From Isoptericola croceus (GTDB lineage Bacteria > Actinomycetota > Actinomycetes > Actinomycetales > Cellulomonadaceae): a DNA stretch of 64,000 nt. This document shows, piece after piece, positions 8,360 through 17,117 of this stretch. The notes under the pieces are model-generated. The model made no database searches and was not told the origin of the DNA. It was given only the letters and a program-made list of their open reading frames with translations. Position 1 is the stretch's first letter. Each line of letters starts with the position of its first letter. Location: the NCBI RefSeq assembly GCF_029382255.1, contig NZ_JARLLG010000001.1, positions 372,001 through 436,000 on the forward strand. The letters run 5' to 3'. A program made the translations under genes and the position numbers.

Positions 8360-9221
8360 CGAGGAACCCGGTGAAGATGTTGAGCCACAGGAACCGGCGC
8401 CAGCCGGCGTGCGCCCGCTCGCAGTCGTCGTCGGCAAGGTGGCGGAACTGCGCGATGCTCACCACGTACGGCACGGACAGCAACGCGGCCAGCATGCCCG
8501 GCCAGCCCGTGGCGAGCAGCACGAGGCCGCCCACGGCGTAGCCGGCCATCGCGAGCCGCACGGTCCGGGCCGCGCCCAGCCAGGTCGCCACCGAGCCGAG
8601 CCCGGCCGCACGGTCGGCCTCGACGTCCTGCACCGCTCCGAAGGCCTGCGAGGCCATACCCCAGCAGAAGAACCCGGCCAGGGCGGCGAGGGCCGGGCCC
8701 GTGAACGCCCCGTCTGCCAGGGCGATCCCGAAGACCGCAGGGCTGACGAAGTGCGTGCTGGACGTCGCCGAGTCCAGCACCGGGCGCTCCTTGAAGCGCA
8801 GGCGCGGAGCCGAGTACGCGACCACGGCGAACACGCTCACGGCCAGCACCGCCGTCGACGTCGCGTCGCCCACGGCGACCAGGTACGCGAGGAACGGCAG
8901 GTTGGTCACCACCGCCGCCCACACGGTGAGGCGGTGCCAGCGGCGCGACAGCACGACGCCCTCGATGCCACCCTTGCGAGGGTTGCGCAGGTCGGACTCG
9001 TAGTCCCAGACGTCGTTGAGCCCGTACATGAGCAGGTTGTACGGCACCAGGAAGTACAGGGCTCCGAGGACGAGCTCGGGCAGGCCGGTCCCGGCGATGC
9101 CGCCCGCCATCACGTAGGCGGCGGCGAACGGGTAGGCGGTGTTGACCCAGCTCACCGGGCGCGACGAACCGACGACCTGGCGCAGTGCGGCGACCGCCCC
9201 GTGCTCGGCGGTGGCGGTCAT
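8325..9221 (-). CDS. crtEb: Lycopene elongase/prenyltransferase (UbiA family), CrtEb-type
   Basis: A 298-residue, multi-helix UbiA-family prenyltransferase with the first Asp-rich motif in GLNDVWDYESD (about 67-77) and the second in GAVQDVEADRAAG. In C50-carotenoid pathways this enzyme adds C5 units to lycopene to give flavuxanthin-type intermediates in the membrane. It is the last gene of the crt operon, overlapping crtYf by 4 bp (ATGA). The order crtB-crtI-crtYe-crtYf-crtEb matches decaprenoxanthin/sarcinaxanthin operons of Micrococcales and corynebacteria. Confidence 0.9.
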   Translation of the reverse strand: MTATAEHGAVAALRQVVGSSRPVSWVNTAYPFAAAYVMAGGIAGTGLPELVLGALYFLVPYNLLMYGLNDVWDYESDLRNPRKGGIEGVVLSRRWHRLTVWAAVVTNLPFLAYLVAVGDATSTAVLAVSVFAVVAYSAPRLRFKERPVLDSATSSTHFVSPAVFGIALADGAFTGPALAALAGFFCWGMASQAFGAVQDVEADRAAGLGSVATWLGAARTVRLAMAGYAVGGLVLLATGWPGMLAALLSVPYVVSIAQFRHLADDDCERAHAGWRRFLWLNIFTGFLVTQLLIWIALR

Positions 9222-9529
9222 GTGGATGCCTCCCTCGGGGTGGCCAGTGCCCAGAGGCTCGGCAGCAGCAACGCGGCCACGACCGGCCAGGCCAGGTCCT
9301 CGACCGGCGTCAACCAGATCGCTGCCCCCAGCAGGGCGTCGTCACCGTAGCGGAACAGGTCTGCGGCGATCATCAGGCTGTCGAAGACGATCGTCAGCAC
9401 GACGAGCACGGCGGCGGTCGCGCCGACCGTCGCCCACCACCGCGCACCCAGCCCGCGGACGGCCGCGGCCACCACGGCGATCACCAGGGAAGCAGCCACG
9501 ACCACGACGGCGAGCAGCGCGTACGTCAT
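9218..9529 (-). CDS. crtYf: C50-carotenoid cyclase subunit CrtYf (lycopene cyclase domain)
   Basis: A 103-residue integral membrane protein with three hydrophobic helices and the lycopene-cyclase-domain motif LTPVEDLAWP near residues 74-83. CrtYe and CrtYf form the heterodimeric cyclase that closes the rings of C50 carotenoids. The start ATG overlaps the crtYe stop and its own stop overlaps the crtEb ATG, giving tight translational coupling. The length is usual for this subunit. Confidence 0.88.
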   Translation of the reverse strand: MTYALLAVVVVAASLVIAVVAAAVRGLGARWWATVGATAAVLVVLTIVFDSLMIAADLFRYGDDALLGAAIWLTPVEDLAWPVVAALLLPSLWALATPREAST

Positions 9530-9876
9530 GGCGCCACCCTGCGGCCCTGGCTCCGGCGCGCGGCGGACCATCGGGCCAGCAGACCGTGCAGCACCAGGGT
9601 GACGTAGCAGAGGAAGAGGATGAAGAACAGCTCCTCGAGGGGCAGGTGCGGGGCGAGCTCGATCCCGGTCATCGCGGCGCCGCCGCGCTCGTAGTAGCCC
9701 TCCGCGATCGCGACGACGTCCCACGCGAGGAACACGACGGTGCCGACCAGCAGGACGACGGCGCCGCGCACCGGGTGTGCCGAGAACAGCAGCAGCCGGG
9801 CGCGGTGGTCGACCAGGGCCATGCACGCCAGGGCGCCGAGCAGCAGCCCGAGGTAGACGAGGTGGGTCCAGCTCAC
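9526..9876 (-). CDS. crtYe: C50-carotenoid cyclase subunit CrtYe (lycopene cyclase domain)
   Basis: A 116-residue membrane protein with three hydrophobic helices and the subunit motif LPLEELFFILFL at about 78-89, typical of heterodimeric lycopene cyclases. The GTG start overlaps the crtI stop codon (GTGA). It pairs with CrtYf to cyclise elongated lycopene. Homologous paired genes exist in Corynebacterium, Micrococcus and Dietzia pathways. The final ring type (beta, gamma or epsilon) cannot be read from the sequence. Confidence 0.88.
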   Translation of the reverse strand: MSWTHLVYLGLLLGALACMALVDHRARLLLFSAHPVRGAVVLLVGTVVFLAWDVVAIAEGYYERGGAAMTGIELAPHLPLEELFFILFLCYVTLVLHGLLARWSAARRSQGRRVAP

Positions 9877-11483
9877 GGTACCTCCGCCGTCCTGCGGTCG
9901 TCGGGTCGGGGCGCCGGCACCGGTCCGGCGCTCGTGTCGCCCCGGACGCGCTTGAGGACGAGCTCGGCGCTGATGAGGCACATGGGCAGCCCGATGCCAG
10001 GAATGGTCGAGCCTCCCGCGTAGACCAGGCCGCCCACGTGGCGCGAGAGGTTGCCGGCGCGGAACATGGCGCTCTGGCGCAGCGTGTGTGCCGGGCCGAG
10101 CATCCCGCCGGACCACGAGGACAGGTCGGCGGCGAAGTCCCCGGGCCCGACGGTCCGACGCACCGCGATGCGCTCCCGCAGGTCCGGGACGCCTGCCCGG
10201 TCGGCGACGCGGTCGATCGCGGCGTCGGCGACCCGCTCGACGCCCGCGTCCCCGGCGCCGTCGAGGCCGCCGCGGCCGAGCGCCGGGTCTGCCGGGACGG
10301 GCACGAGGACGAACAGGTTCTCGTCGCCGGCCGGTGCGACCGTCCGATCGGTGCGGGACGGGGCGCACACGTAGAGCGACGCCGGATCGGGGACCCGCCC
10401 GGCCCTGATGTCACCGAAGTTCGTGTGCCAGTCGGCGGTGAAGAACAGCGAGTGGTGGGCCAGCTCGGGAACTCGTCCGCGCACCCCCAGCATCGCGAGC
10501 ACGCCACCCGGCCCGGGGTCGCGACGGTCCCACCAGCGCTGCGGGTAGGTCTGCAGCCACGGCAGCAGGAGCTCGGTCTCGACGTGGTTCAGGTCGGCCG
10601 CCGCGACGACGACGTCGGCACGCACCTCGTGCGCGGCGCCCGCCGCGTCGGTCCACCGCACGCCGGTGGCGTGGGCGCGAGGGCGGTGCGGAGCCGGCAC
10701 GCCGGTGGGGCCGGGGCCGGGCGCCGTCGTGATCTCCGTGACCCGGGCGCCCGTCCGGACCCGCGCGCCGGCCTGCTCGGCCCGGCGGACGACGGCGGCG
10801 ACGAGCGCGTGGAACCCGCCGTGCGGGTAGCGCACCCCGCCGTCCAGGTCGAGGGCGCTCATCAGGTGGTATATGCTCGGGGCGCGGTCCGGCGAGGAAC
10901 CGAGGAAGACCGCCGGGTACCCGAGCACCTGACGCAGCCGGACGTCGTCGAAGGAACCGGCGACGAACGACTCCAGCGAGCGGCCCAGGAGCGGTCCGAG
11001 CCGGGGCAGGCGCGCCAGCACCTCGCGGGAGGCGAGGCCGTGCCACGACGCGAAGGTCGTGTACAGGAAGTGCCGCAGCGCCATGTCGTAGGTGTCGTGC
11101 GCCGAGTCGAGGTAGCGCTCCAGCCGTGCCCCGGCCCCGGGCTCGACGGCCTCGAACGCGGCCACGTTGCGGGCGCGCTCCCGGTCGATGTCCAGGGGGT
11201 CGGTGTGCCCCTCGAAGAACACCCGGTAGGCCGGGTCGAGCGCGTGCAGGTCCAGCTCCGCGGCCGCCGAGGACCCCATGAGCCGGAACCAGTGGTCGAA
11301 CACCTCGGGCATGAGGTACCAGGACGGCCCGGTGTCGAAGCGGAACCCGGCCGACTCCCACGACCCGGCCCGGCCACCGGGAGCGTCGTGGCGCTCGAGG
11401 ATGTCGACGTCGTGCCCGTCCCGCGCCAGGAGCCCGGCGGTCGCGAGCCCGGCGATCCCGCCGCCGACGACCACGACCCTCAT
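9873..11483 (-). CDS. crtI: Phytoene desaturase CrtI
   Basis: A 536-residue FAD enzyme. The N-terminus is a Rossmann dinucleotide motif (MRVVVVGGGIAGLATAG), followed by ERHDAPGGRAG and the desaturase region GFRFDTGPSWYLMPEVF. The C-terminus has the carotenoid-oxidoreductase signature VYAGGSTIPGIGLPM. It converts phytoene to lycopene at the membrane. The ATG overlaps the crtB stop by 4 bp and its stop overlaps the crtYe GTG. Confidence 0.93.
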   Translation of the reverse strand: MRVVVVGGGIAGLATAGLLARDGHDVDILERHDAPGGRAGSWESAGFRFDTGPSWYLMPEVFDHWFRLMGSSAAAELDLHALDPAYRVFFEGHTDPLDIDRERARNVAAFEAVEPGAGARLERYLDSAHDTYDMALRHFLYTTFASWHGLASREVLARLPRLGPLLGRSLESFVAGSFDDVRLRQVLGYPAVFLGSSPDRAPSIYHLMSALDLDGGVRYPHGGFHALVAAVVRRAEQAGARVRTGARVTEITTAPGPGPTGVPAPHRPRAHATGVRWTDAAGAAHEVRADVVVAAADLNHVETELLLPWLQTYPQRWWDRRDPGPGGVLAMLGVRGRVPELAHHSLFFTADWHTNFGDIRAGRVPDPASLYVCAPSRTDRTVAPAGDENLFVLVPVPADPALGRGGLDGAGDAGVERVADAAIDRVADRAGVPDLRERIAVRRTVGPGDFAADLSSWSGGMLGPAHTLRQSAMFRAGNLSRHVGGLVYAGGSTIPGIGLPMCLISAELVLKRVRGDTSAGPVPAPRPDDRRTAEVP

Positions 11484-12340
11484 CGGACCGCCTCCCCGGC
11501 GAGAGCGCGGGCGACCAGCCGTGCCTTGGCGACGTCCGGCACGCGAAGCCGCTGGTGGCGCAGCACCGCGGCCGGAGTGGCGCGCAGACGCCGGGTCAGC
11601 TCGGCGAAGAGGTCGTGGGCCACCTGCACGGCCACCCGGCTGGACCGGGGCAGGTCCAGGATCGCCCGCTGGGCGACGGCGAGGTCGGCCTCGATGTCGT
11701 CCAGCAGCAAGTCCTTGGTGGCATCGTCGAACGCCGCGGGGTCGAGGCCGGGGAAGTAGGACCGCCCGCGAGCGTCGACGTCGTCGGCGAGGTCCCGCAG
11801 GAAGTTCACCTTCTGGAACGCCGCACCGAGCCGGGCGGCGCCGGCCGCACGGCGCGCGTACGCGCCGTCGGCGCCGTCGACGAAGATCCGCAGGCACATC
11901 AGTCCGACGACCTCCGCCGAGCCGTGCACGTACCGCGCGAAGCTCTCGGCATCGTGCACGGTGACCGTCAGGTCGGTGCGCATGGAGGCGAAGAAGGGGT
12001 CGACCAGGTCGGCGCCGATCCCGAACCGGCGGGCGGTGCGGGCGAAACCGTGCGCCACGAGGTTGTGGCTGTAGCCGCGCTTGGCGGCGAGTGCCACCTC
12101 CTGCTCCAGGCCGGTGAGCAGCTCGTCGCGCTCGGCGACGGTGAGGTCCGCGACGACGTCGTCCACGATCTCGTCCGCGACCCGTACCAGCGCGTACACG
12201 GCGCGCACGTGGTCCCGCACCGACGGTCCCAGGAGACGGCAGGCCCAGCCGAACGACGTCGAGTAGGTGTCGACGACGGCGGCCGCGGTGCGCCGGGCCG
12301 CGCGGTCGTAGTCGGTGGTGCGCTCGAGGTGGGTGGTCAC
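11480..12340 (-). CDS. crtB: Phytoene synthase CrtB
   Basis: Beginning at a GTG (VTTHLERTTDYDRAA) gives 286 residues, a normal phytoene synthase length. The first Asp-rich motif DEIVD lies at 56-60 and the second in FLRDLADDVDARGRSYFP. It condenses two geranylgeranyl diphosphates to phytoene. An 80-residue in-frame extension upstream exists but is translated from the operator and is not protein-like. No crtE or idi precedes it, so geranylgeranyl diphosphate must come from an enzyme encoded elsewhere. It is the first gene of the crt operon. Confidence 0.92.
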   Translation of the reverse strand: MTTHLERTTDYDRAARRTAAAVVDTYSTSFGWACRLLGPSVRDHVRAVYALVRVADEIVDDVVADLTVAERDELLTGLEQEVALAAKRGYSHNLVAHGFARTARRFGIGADLVDPFFASMRTDLTVTVHDAESFARYVHGSAEVVGLMCLRIFVDGADGAYARRAAGAARLGAAFQKVNFLRDLADDVDARGRSYFPGLDPAAFDDATKDLLLDDIEADLAVAQRAILDLPRSSRVAVQVAHDLFAELTRRLRATPAAVLRHQRLRVPDVAKARLVARALAGEAVR

Positions 12341-12524
12341 GGGGCGACCGCCCACGGAGGCGGGCCGACCGCGTCGACCCCCGTCGTCAGCACGTTCTCC
12401 AGCATGGAGCACGGTGCTGGGAGCAGCGACCTGTCCGGGAGGTCGCCCCCGGCGCGCTCCTCGTGCCGTCGTCCCACGTGCGTTCCTCCCCGTCGCGGCC
12501 CGTGCGGACCGTCCAACAAAGTAG

Positions 12525-12537
12525 CTAACTAGGTTAG
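12525..12537. promoter_or_regulatory. Probable MarR operator controlling the crt operon
   Basis: CTAAC-TAG-GTTAG is a perfect dyad with 5-bp arms. Flanking bases extend it (GTAGC on the left, TAGC to the right). It sits in the divergent crtB/marR region, a local AT-rich island in very GC-rich DNA, 31 bp before the regulator start. Placement suggests control of crtB and the regulator itself. Confidence 0.6.
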
Positions 12538-12567
12538 ATAGTAGCGAAGTGAGGTTACGATGTCGGC

Positions 12568-13140
12568 GTGAGGCAGGCAAGGGCTGGGGCGGAGCCGTAC
12601 TGGTACGGCGCAGGCGACGCCGAGGCGCGCGGCCTGCTCGAGGCCGTGCGCACCTTCCGGCACGCGGACGACGCCATGCGCCAGCGGGCGAGCCGGGACA
12701 TGGACATGAACGCCAGCGACCTGCGCGCGCTGCGCCTCGTGATCGACGGCGAGCGCTCGGGGGAGCCGGTCACACCCCGAGCCCTGGCGACCCACCTCGA
12801 CATCTCGACCGCCGCGACCACCAAGCTCGTCGACCGGCTCTGCGCCTCCGGCCACCTCGAGCGCCGCCCGCACCCCAGCGACCGTCGATCCGTGGTGATG
12901 GTCGCCACCCTCGACGCGCACGACGAGGTCCGTGAGCGCCTCGGGCGGATGCACGCCCGCATGCTCGACATCGCCCGCGAGGTTCCCGTCGGCTCGCGGG
13001 CCGCGGTGCGCGACTTCCTGCTCGCCCTGGCGGCCGAGCTCGGGCGCGAGGACGACGACGCCGCGACGCACCTGGTCACCGCCTTGCGGGCCGGCCGGAC
13101 GGACACCGCCCCGGGAGGCGTCGCCACCCCGGTAGACTGA
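12568..13140 (+). CDS. MarR-family regulator, CrtR-like
   Basis: A 190-residue MarR protein with a winged helix-turn-helix at about 60-125 (LATHLDISTAATTKLVDRL, then the wing ERRPHPSDRRS). The GTG start is the first in frame downstream of the operator; the ribosome site is weak. Divergence from the crt operon matches C. glutamicum, where the MarR protein CrtR represses crt genes and responds to geranylgeranyl diphosphate. That ligand is inference here. Confidence 0.85.
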   Translation: MRQARAGAEPYWYGAGDAEARGLLEAVRTFRHADDAMRQRASRDMDMNASDLRALRLVIDGERSGEPVTPRALATHLDISTAATTKLVDRLCASGHLERRPHPSDRRSVVMVATLDAHDEVRERLGRMHARMLDIAREVPVGSRAAVRDFLLALAAELGREDDDAATHLVTALRAGRTDTAPGGVATPVD

Positions 13141-13308
13141 CCTCTGCGCCGCCCCGTCCCGCGTCGAGCCGCGCTCGTGGACCGCCGTCGGGGCTCGGGG
13201 TCGCGTGCGACCCGACCCGGACCGACGCCGGATTCCGTGGGCGTGCGGCGACGCCGCGTGCGCACGGAGATCACCCGGTCCGGTACCCCGTGCGACCCGA
13301 GGGAAGTT

Positions 13309-15654
13309 ATGACCGCCGCTGCCGACCGTGCCGCCACCGCACCGACCCCGCGCCCGACGCTCGACACCGTGGAGAACGCCGCGGCGACCCCGGGCGAGAC
13401 CCAGCCGTACGGCGAGCTCGGGCTCAAGGCCGACGAGTACCAGCGGATCCGCGACATCCTCGGGCGGCGCCCCACGGCCGCCGAGCTCGCGATGTACTCC
13501 GTGATGTGGTCCGAGCACTGCTCGTACAAGTCGTCCAAGAACCACCTGCGCAAGTTCGGTGACCGGGTCACGCCCGAGATGACCGAGCACCTGCTCGTCG
13601 GCATCGGCGAGAACGCCGGCGTCGTCGACATCGGCGACGGCTGGGCGGTCACCTTCAAGGTCGAGTCCCACAACCACCCGAGCTACGTCGAGCCCTACCA
13701 GGGCGCCGCCACCGGCGTCGGCGGCATCGTGCGCGACATCATCTCGATGGGCGCGCGCCCCGTGGCCGTGATGGACCAGCTGCGCTTCGGCGACGTCAAC
13801 CACCCCGACACCGCGCGCGTCGTGCACGGCGTGGTCTCCGGCGTCGGCGGCTACGGCAACTCGCTCGGCCTGCCGAACATCGGCGGTGAGCTCGTCTTCG
13901 ACTCCTCCTACCAGGGCAACCCGCTCGTCAACGCGCTGTGCCTGGGCGTGCTGCGGCACGAGGACATCCACCTCGCCAACGCCTCCGGCACCGGCAACAA
14001 GGTGATCCTGTTCGGCGCGCGCACCGGTGGCGACGGCATCGGCGGTGCCTCCATCCTCGCCTCGGAGACGTTCGAGGACGGCGTGCCCGCCAAGCGGCCG
14101 TCGGTGCAGGTGGGCGACCCCTTCATGGAGAAGGTGCTCATCGAGTGCTGCCTCGAGCTCTACGCGGCGAACGTGGTCGAGGGCATCCAGGACCTCGGCG
14201 CGGCCGGCATCTCCTGCGCGACCTCCGAGCTCGCCTCGAACGGCGACGGCGGCATGCACGTCGACCTCGACGACGTGCTGCTGCGCGACCCCTCCCTGAA
14301 CGCCGGCGAGATCCTCATGTCGGAGTCGCAGGAACGCATGATGGCCGTGGTCACCCCCGAGAAGCTCGACGAGTTCCTGGCCATCACCGGCCGGTGGGAC
14401 GTCGAGACCTCCGTCATCGGCGAGGTCAACGGCTCGGGGCGCCTGACCATCGACCATCACGGCCAGCGCATCGTCGACGTCGACCCGAAGACCGTGGCGC
14501 ACGAGGGCCCGGTCTACGACCGCCCGTACGCGCGCCCGGCCTGGCAGGACGAGCTGCAGCGGGCGTCCGTCGCGGGCCTCGGTCTGGCCCGCCCGGAGTC
14601 CGGTGCCGAGCTGCGCGCCACGGCGCTGCGCCTGCTCGCCTCGCCGAACCTCGCCTCGGCCGCCTGGGTGACGGACCAGTACGACCGCTACGTCCAGGGC
14701 AACACGGCGCTCGCGCAGCCCGACGACGGCGGTGTGGTCCGCGTCGACGAGTCGACCGGGCTGGGCGTGGCCCTGGCCACCGACGCCAACGGCCGCTTCG
14801 GCAAGCTCGACCCGCGGGCCGGCGCACAGCTCGCCCTGGCCGAGGCCTACCGCAACGTGGCGACCACCGGCGCGCAGCCGCTCGCCGTCACCGACTGCCT
14901 CAACTTCGGCTCCCCGGAGCACCCCGACTCGATGTGGCAGCTCGTCGAGGCCATCGAGGGCCTGGCCGACGCCTGCCAGGAGCTCGGCGTGCCCGTCACC
15001 GGCGGCAACGTCTCGCTGTACAACGGCTCGGGCGAGCCCGGGCAGATCGACTCCTCGATCCACCCGACGCCGGTGGTCGGCGTCCTCGGTGTCATCGAGG
15101 ACGTGCGCACCGCGCTGCCGTCCGGCTGGCGTGCCGAGGGGCTGGCGGTGCTGCTGCTCGGCGCCACCGCCGACGAGCTCGACGGCTCGGCGTGGGCCGA
15201 TGTCGAGCACCAGCACCTCGGCGGTCTCCCGCCGCGGGTGGACCTCGCCGCGGAGCGTGCGCTGGCAGGCGTGCTCGTCGAGGCGCGGCGCTCCGGTGCG
15301 GCGAGCGCGGCGCACGACCTGTCGGAGGGAGGCCTCGCACAGTCGCTGATCGAGGCGTCGCTGCGCTACGGCGTCGGGGTCTCGGTCTCGCTCGACGCGC
15401 TGACGGCCCGTGACGACGTGACCCCGTTCGCCGCGCTGTTCAGCGAGTCGACCGCGCGGGCGCTCGTGGCGGTCGCGCAGGACCGCGAGGCCGAGGTCGT
15501 GGCGGCCGCGGAGACGGCGGGCGTGCCGGTCACGCGTCTCGGGGTGACCGGTGGCGACGCCGTCGCCGTGGCGTTCGGCGACGAGTCCTTCGAGATCCCG
15601 CTGGACGAGGCGCGCGAGGCGCACGAGGGCACGCTGCCCCGCATCTTCGGCTGA
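13309..15654 (+). CDS. purL: Phosphoribosylformylglycinamidine synthase subunit PurL
   Basis: A 781-residue small-type PurL. It begins at the ATG preceded by GAGGGAAG, giving [12 protein letters not shown]. Recognisable motifs include [12 protein letters not shown] near the N-terminus, [10 protein letters not shown], the glycine-rich [16 protein letters not shown], and [12 protein letters not shown]-type metal/nucleotide segments. It uses ATP and ammonia channelled from PurQ to convert FGAR to FGAM. PurQ and PurS are not in this window. The stop codon lies inside the first copy of an 88-bp tandem repeat. Confidence 0.96.
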   Translation: MTAAADRAATAPTPRPTLDTVENAAATPGETQPYGELGLKADEYQRIRDILGRRPTAAELAMYSVMWSEHCSYKSSKNHLRKFGDRVTPEMTEHLLVGIGENAGVVDIGDGWAVTFKVESHNHPSYVEPYQGAATGVGGIVRDIISMGARPVAVMDQLRFGDVNHPDTARVVHGVVSGVGGYGNSLGLPNIGGELVFDSSYQGNPLVNALCLGVLRHEDIHLANASGTGNKVILFGARTGGDGIGGASILASETFEDGVPAKRPSVQVGDPFMEKVLIECCLELYAANVVEGIQDLGAAGISCATSELASNGDGGMHVDLDDVLLRDPSLNAGEILMSESQERMMAVVTPEKLDEFLAITGRWDVETSVIGEVNGSGRLTIDHHGQRIVDVDPKTVAHEGPVYDRPYARPAWQDELQRASVAGLGLARPESGAELRATALRLLASPNLASAAWVTDQYDRYVQGNTALAQPDDGGVVRVDESTGLGVALATDANGRFGKLDPRAGAQLALAEAYRNVATTGAQPLAVTDCLNFGSPEHPDSMWQLVEAIEGLADACQELGVPVTGGNVSLYNGSGEPGQIDSSIHPTPVVGVLGVIEDVRTALPSGWRAEGLAVLLLGATADELDGSAWADVEHQHLGGLPPRVDLAAERALAGVLVEARRSGAASAAHDLSEGGLAQSLIEASLRYGVGVSVSLDALTARDDVTPFAALFSESTARALVAVAQDREAEVVAAAETAGVPVTRLGVTGGDAVAVAFGDESFEIPLDEAREAHEGTLPRIFG

Positions 15655-15833
15655 GACGGAGGTGCAGCGGAGGGTGCGGGCCGAGGCACGAGGCGCTCGC
15701 CCGCAGCGGAACCGCAGGCTCGGCCGACACGAGCTCGGCTGAGACGGAGGTGCAGCGGAGGGTGCGGGCCGAGGCACGAGGCGCTCGCCCGCAGCGGAAC
15801 CGCAGGCTCGGCCGACGACGGCTCGGCTGAGAC
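15647..15833. repeat. 88-bp tandem direct repeat downstream of purL
   Basis: Two copies in register at an 88-bp period begin at TCGGCTGAGAC (15647 and 15735). Each is followed by about 70 identical bases, and an 11-bp start of a third copy lies at 15823. Only a few bases at the junction (ACACGAGC versus GACGGC) differ. The purL stop TGA is inside the first unit. Each unit contains short self-complementary GC-rich segments. It fills the gap to the convergent dps gene. Confidence 0.85.
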
Positions 15834-15836
15834 TGC

Positions 15837-16322
15837 TCAGGCTTCCGAGTTCTCCGAGGAGATCATCCATGCCTGCTTCTCCAGGTCGGCGATGATCTCG
15901 TGCAGCAGGTCGGCCGAGGTCGGGTCCTCGGCGTCGACGTCGTCGTGCACCTCGCGGACGATCTCGACCGTCTGCGCGACCCGCTCGACGATCGCGTCGA
16001 CGGTGTCGCCGACCGGGACGAGCCCTGCGGGGTAGGGCGACAGGTCGGTCGTGGTGGCGACCGTCTCCGTGCGGCCGTCGGGCACGGCCTGGAGCGCGCG
16101 GAGGCGCTCGGCGACGGTGTCGCTGTGGTCGCGGGCGACGTCGACCAGCTCGTCGAGCTGCAGGTGCAGGTCGCGGAAGCCGCGGCCGGTCACGTTCCAG
16201 GGGGCCTGCTTGCCCTGGGCGTGCAGGTCGACCAGCGCCACGAGGACCCGCTGCAGGTGGGTGCGGAGCTTCTCCGACGCGGTGGCGCGCTGCGTGCTGC
16301 GGTGGATCGACGGTGCGGACAT
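15837..16322 (-). CDS. dps: Dps-family DNA-protection/ferritin-like protein
   Basis: A 161-residue Dps protein starting at the ATG after GAGGAACACC. The ferroxidase region reads KQAPWNVTGRGFRDLHLQLD. The first ligand His of the usual HWN motif is Pro41, whereas His53, Asp57, Asp68 and Glu72 remain at the expected spacing. Dps forms dodecamers that bind DNA and oxidise and store iron. Loss of the first His suggests altered ferroxidase chemistry. The 3' end abuts the purL repeat. Confidence 0.88.
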   Translation of the reverse strand: MSAPSIHRSTQRATASEKLRTHLQRVLVALVDLHAQGKQAPWNVTGRGFRDLHLQLDELVDVARDHSDTVAERLRALQAVPDGRTETVATTTDLSPYPAGLVPVGDTVDAIVERVAQTVEIVREVHDDVDAEDPTSADLLHEIIADLEKQAWMISSENSEA

Positions 16323-16488
16323 GGTGTTCCTCGCTCTCTGGAACGATTCCAGGTGAGGCGCATCTCCGCAGGTCCGCCAGCAAGGCCCGGCATACATGGG
16401 GCGGGTGGCCAAGGGCAGCCGAACCTTCCTCGAGGGCTCAGCAAAAAGGTGGCGCACCTCACTATGATGGGGGGAAGGGAGGTTCCCG

Positions 16489-16881
16489 ATGACGTGGCCG
16501 CTGGTGTACCTCATGGCGGTCGTGCTCGTGCTCACGACCATGGCCGTCGGCTCCTGGCTGCGCTCGGCGCCCCACCGGGCGTCCGTGGATCGCCGCCGTC
16601 GCCGGCGGGCGGGGCCCGACCCGCTCGTCACGCTGGCGATCCAGATGCGTCTCGGCGAGCTCGCGCACGAGCTGCGTGCGGTCGCCGAGGATCCCGAGGT
16701 CTATGCCCGGGCGCACCACTGGCGTGCCGTGCAGGGCGCCTACGACGCGATGCTGCGCGAGGCGTGCCGCGCGGCCGGGCTCGCCGTCGTCGACCGGCCG
16801 CTGCGGGCGGACGAGGCGTCCACCGAGTCGGAACGCATGCGTGAGGAGCTCGAGCTCGCCTCGCGCGGCTGGTCCTGGTGA
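16489..16881 (+). CDS. Hypothetical single-pass membrane protein (130 aa)
   Basis: A 130-residue protein with a strong ribosome site (GGGAGG) before the ATG. One N-terminal membrane helix (residues 3-22) is followed by an Arg-rich stretch (RRRRRRAG) and a soluble helical C-terminal domain (about 45-130). No family was recognised. The helix plus basic motif predicts a cytoplasmic C-terminus. It is divergent from dps. Confidence 0.65.
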   Translation: MTWPLVYLMAVVLVLTTMAVGSWLRSAPHRASVDRRRRRRAGPDPLVTLAIQMRLGELAHELRAVAEDPEVYARAHHWRAVQGAYDAMLREACRAAGLAVVDRPLRADEASTESERMREELELASRGWSW

Positions 16882-16972
16882 GGGCCGCCGGGTGTAATGT
16901 CGAAGTGACGCCGCTCACTCGCCTGGACAGGGACGGCACGAGCCGAGGCGGCTCCGAGGATCGGACGGCACG

Positions 16973-17116
16973 ATGATCAGCTCAACCTCTTCCCCCACGG
17001 TCCAGGACGCGGCGCGGTCCCTCCAGGGTGTGCCGGGCACGGGATTCCCTGGCCAGCTGACGCGTCGGTACGCGGCGCAGGCCCAACGTGCCGCAACGGA
17101 CCGGACGGAGGTCTGA
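16973..17116 (+). CDS. Possible 47-aa leader ORF before the desaturase
   Basis: An ATG opens a 47-codon frame (MISSTSSPTVQDAAR...) whose TGA ends one base before the desaturase ATG (TGACATG). That spacing suits translational coupling. The ribosome site is weak and the peptide has no recognisable domain, so it may be chance. Confidence 0.25.
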   Translation: MISSTSSPTVQDAARSLQGVPGTGFPGQLTRRYAAQAQRAATDRTEV

Positions 17117-17117
17117 C

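Noticed and set aside
12341-12580. An 80-residue N-terminal extension of phytoene synthase.
   Set aside because: It would be translated through the AT-rich operator and is not similar to known phytoene synthases; the GTG start gives the normal length.
12529-16383. A very long minus-strand open frame (over 1,200 codons) across purL.
   Set aside because: It is antisense to the well-conserved purL gene, and its composition (Arg/Gly/Val-rich) is typical of a high-GC shadow frame. No domain could be recognised.
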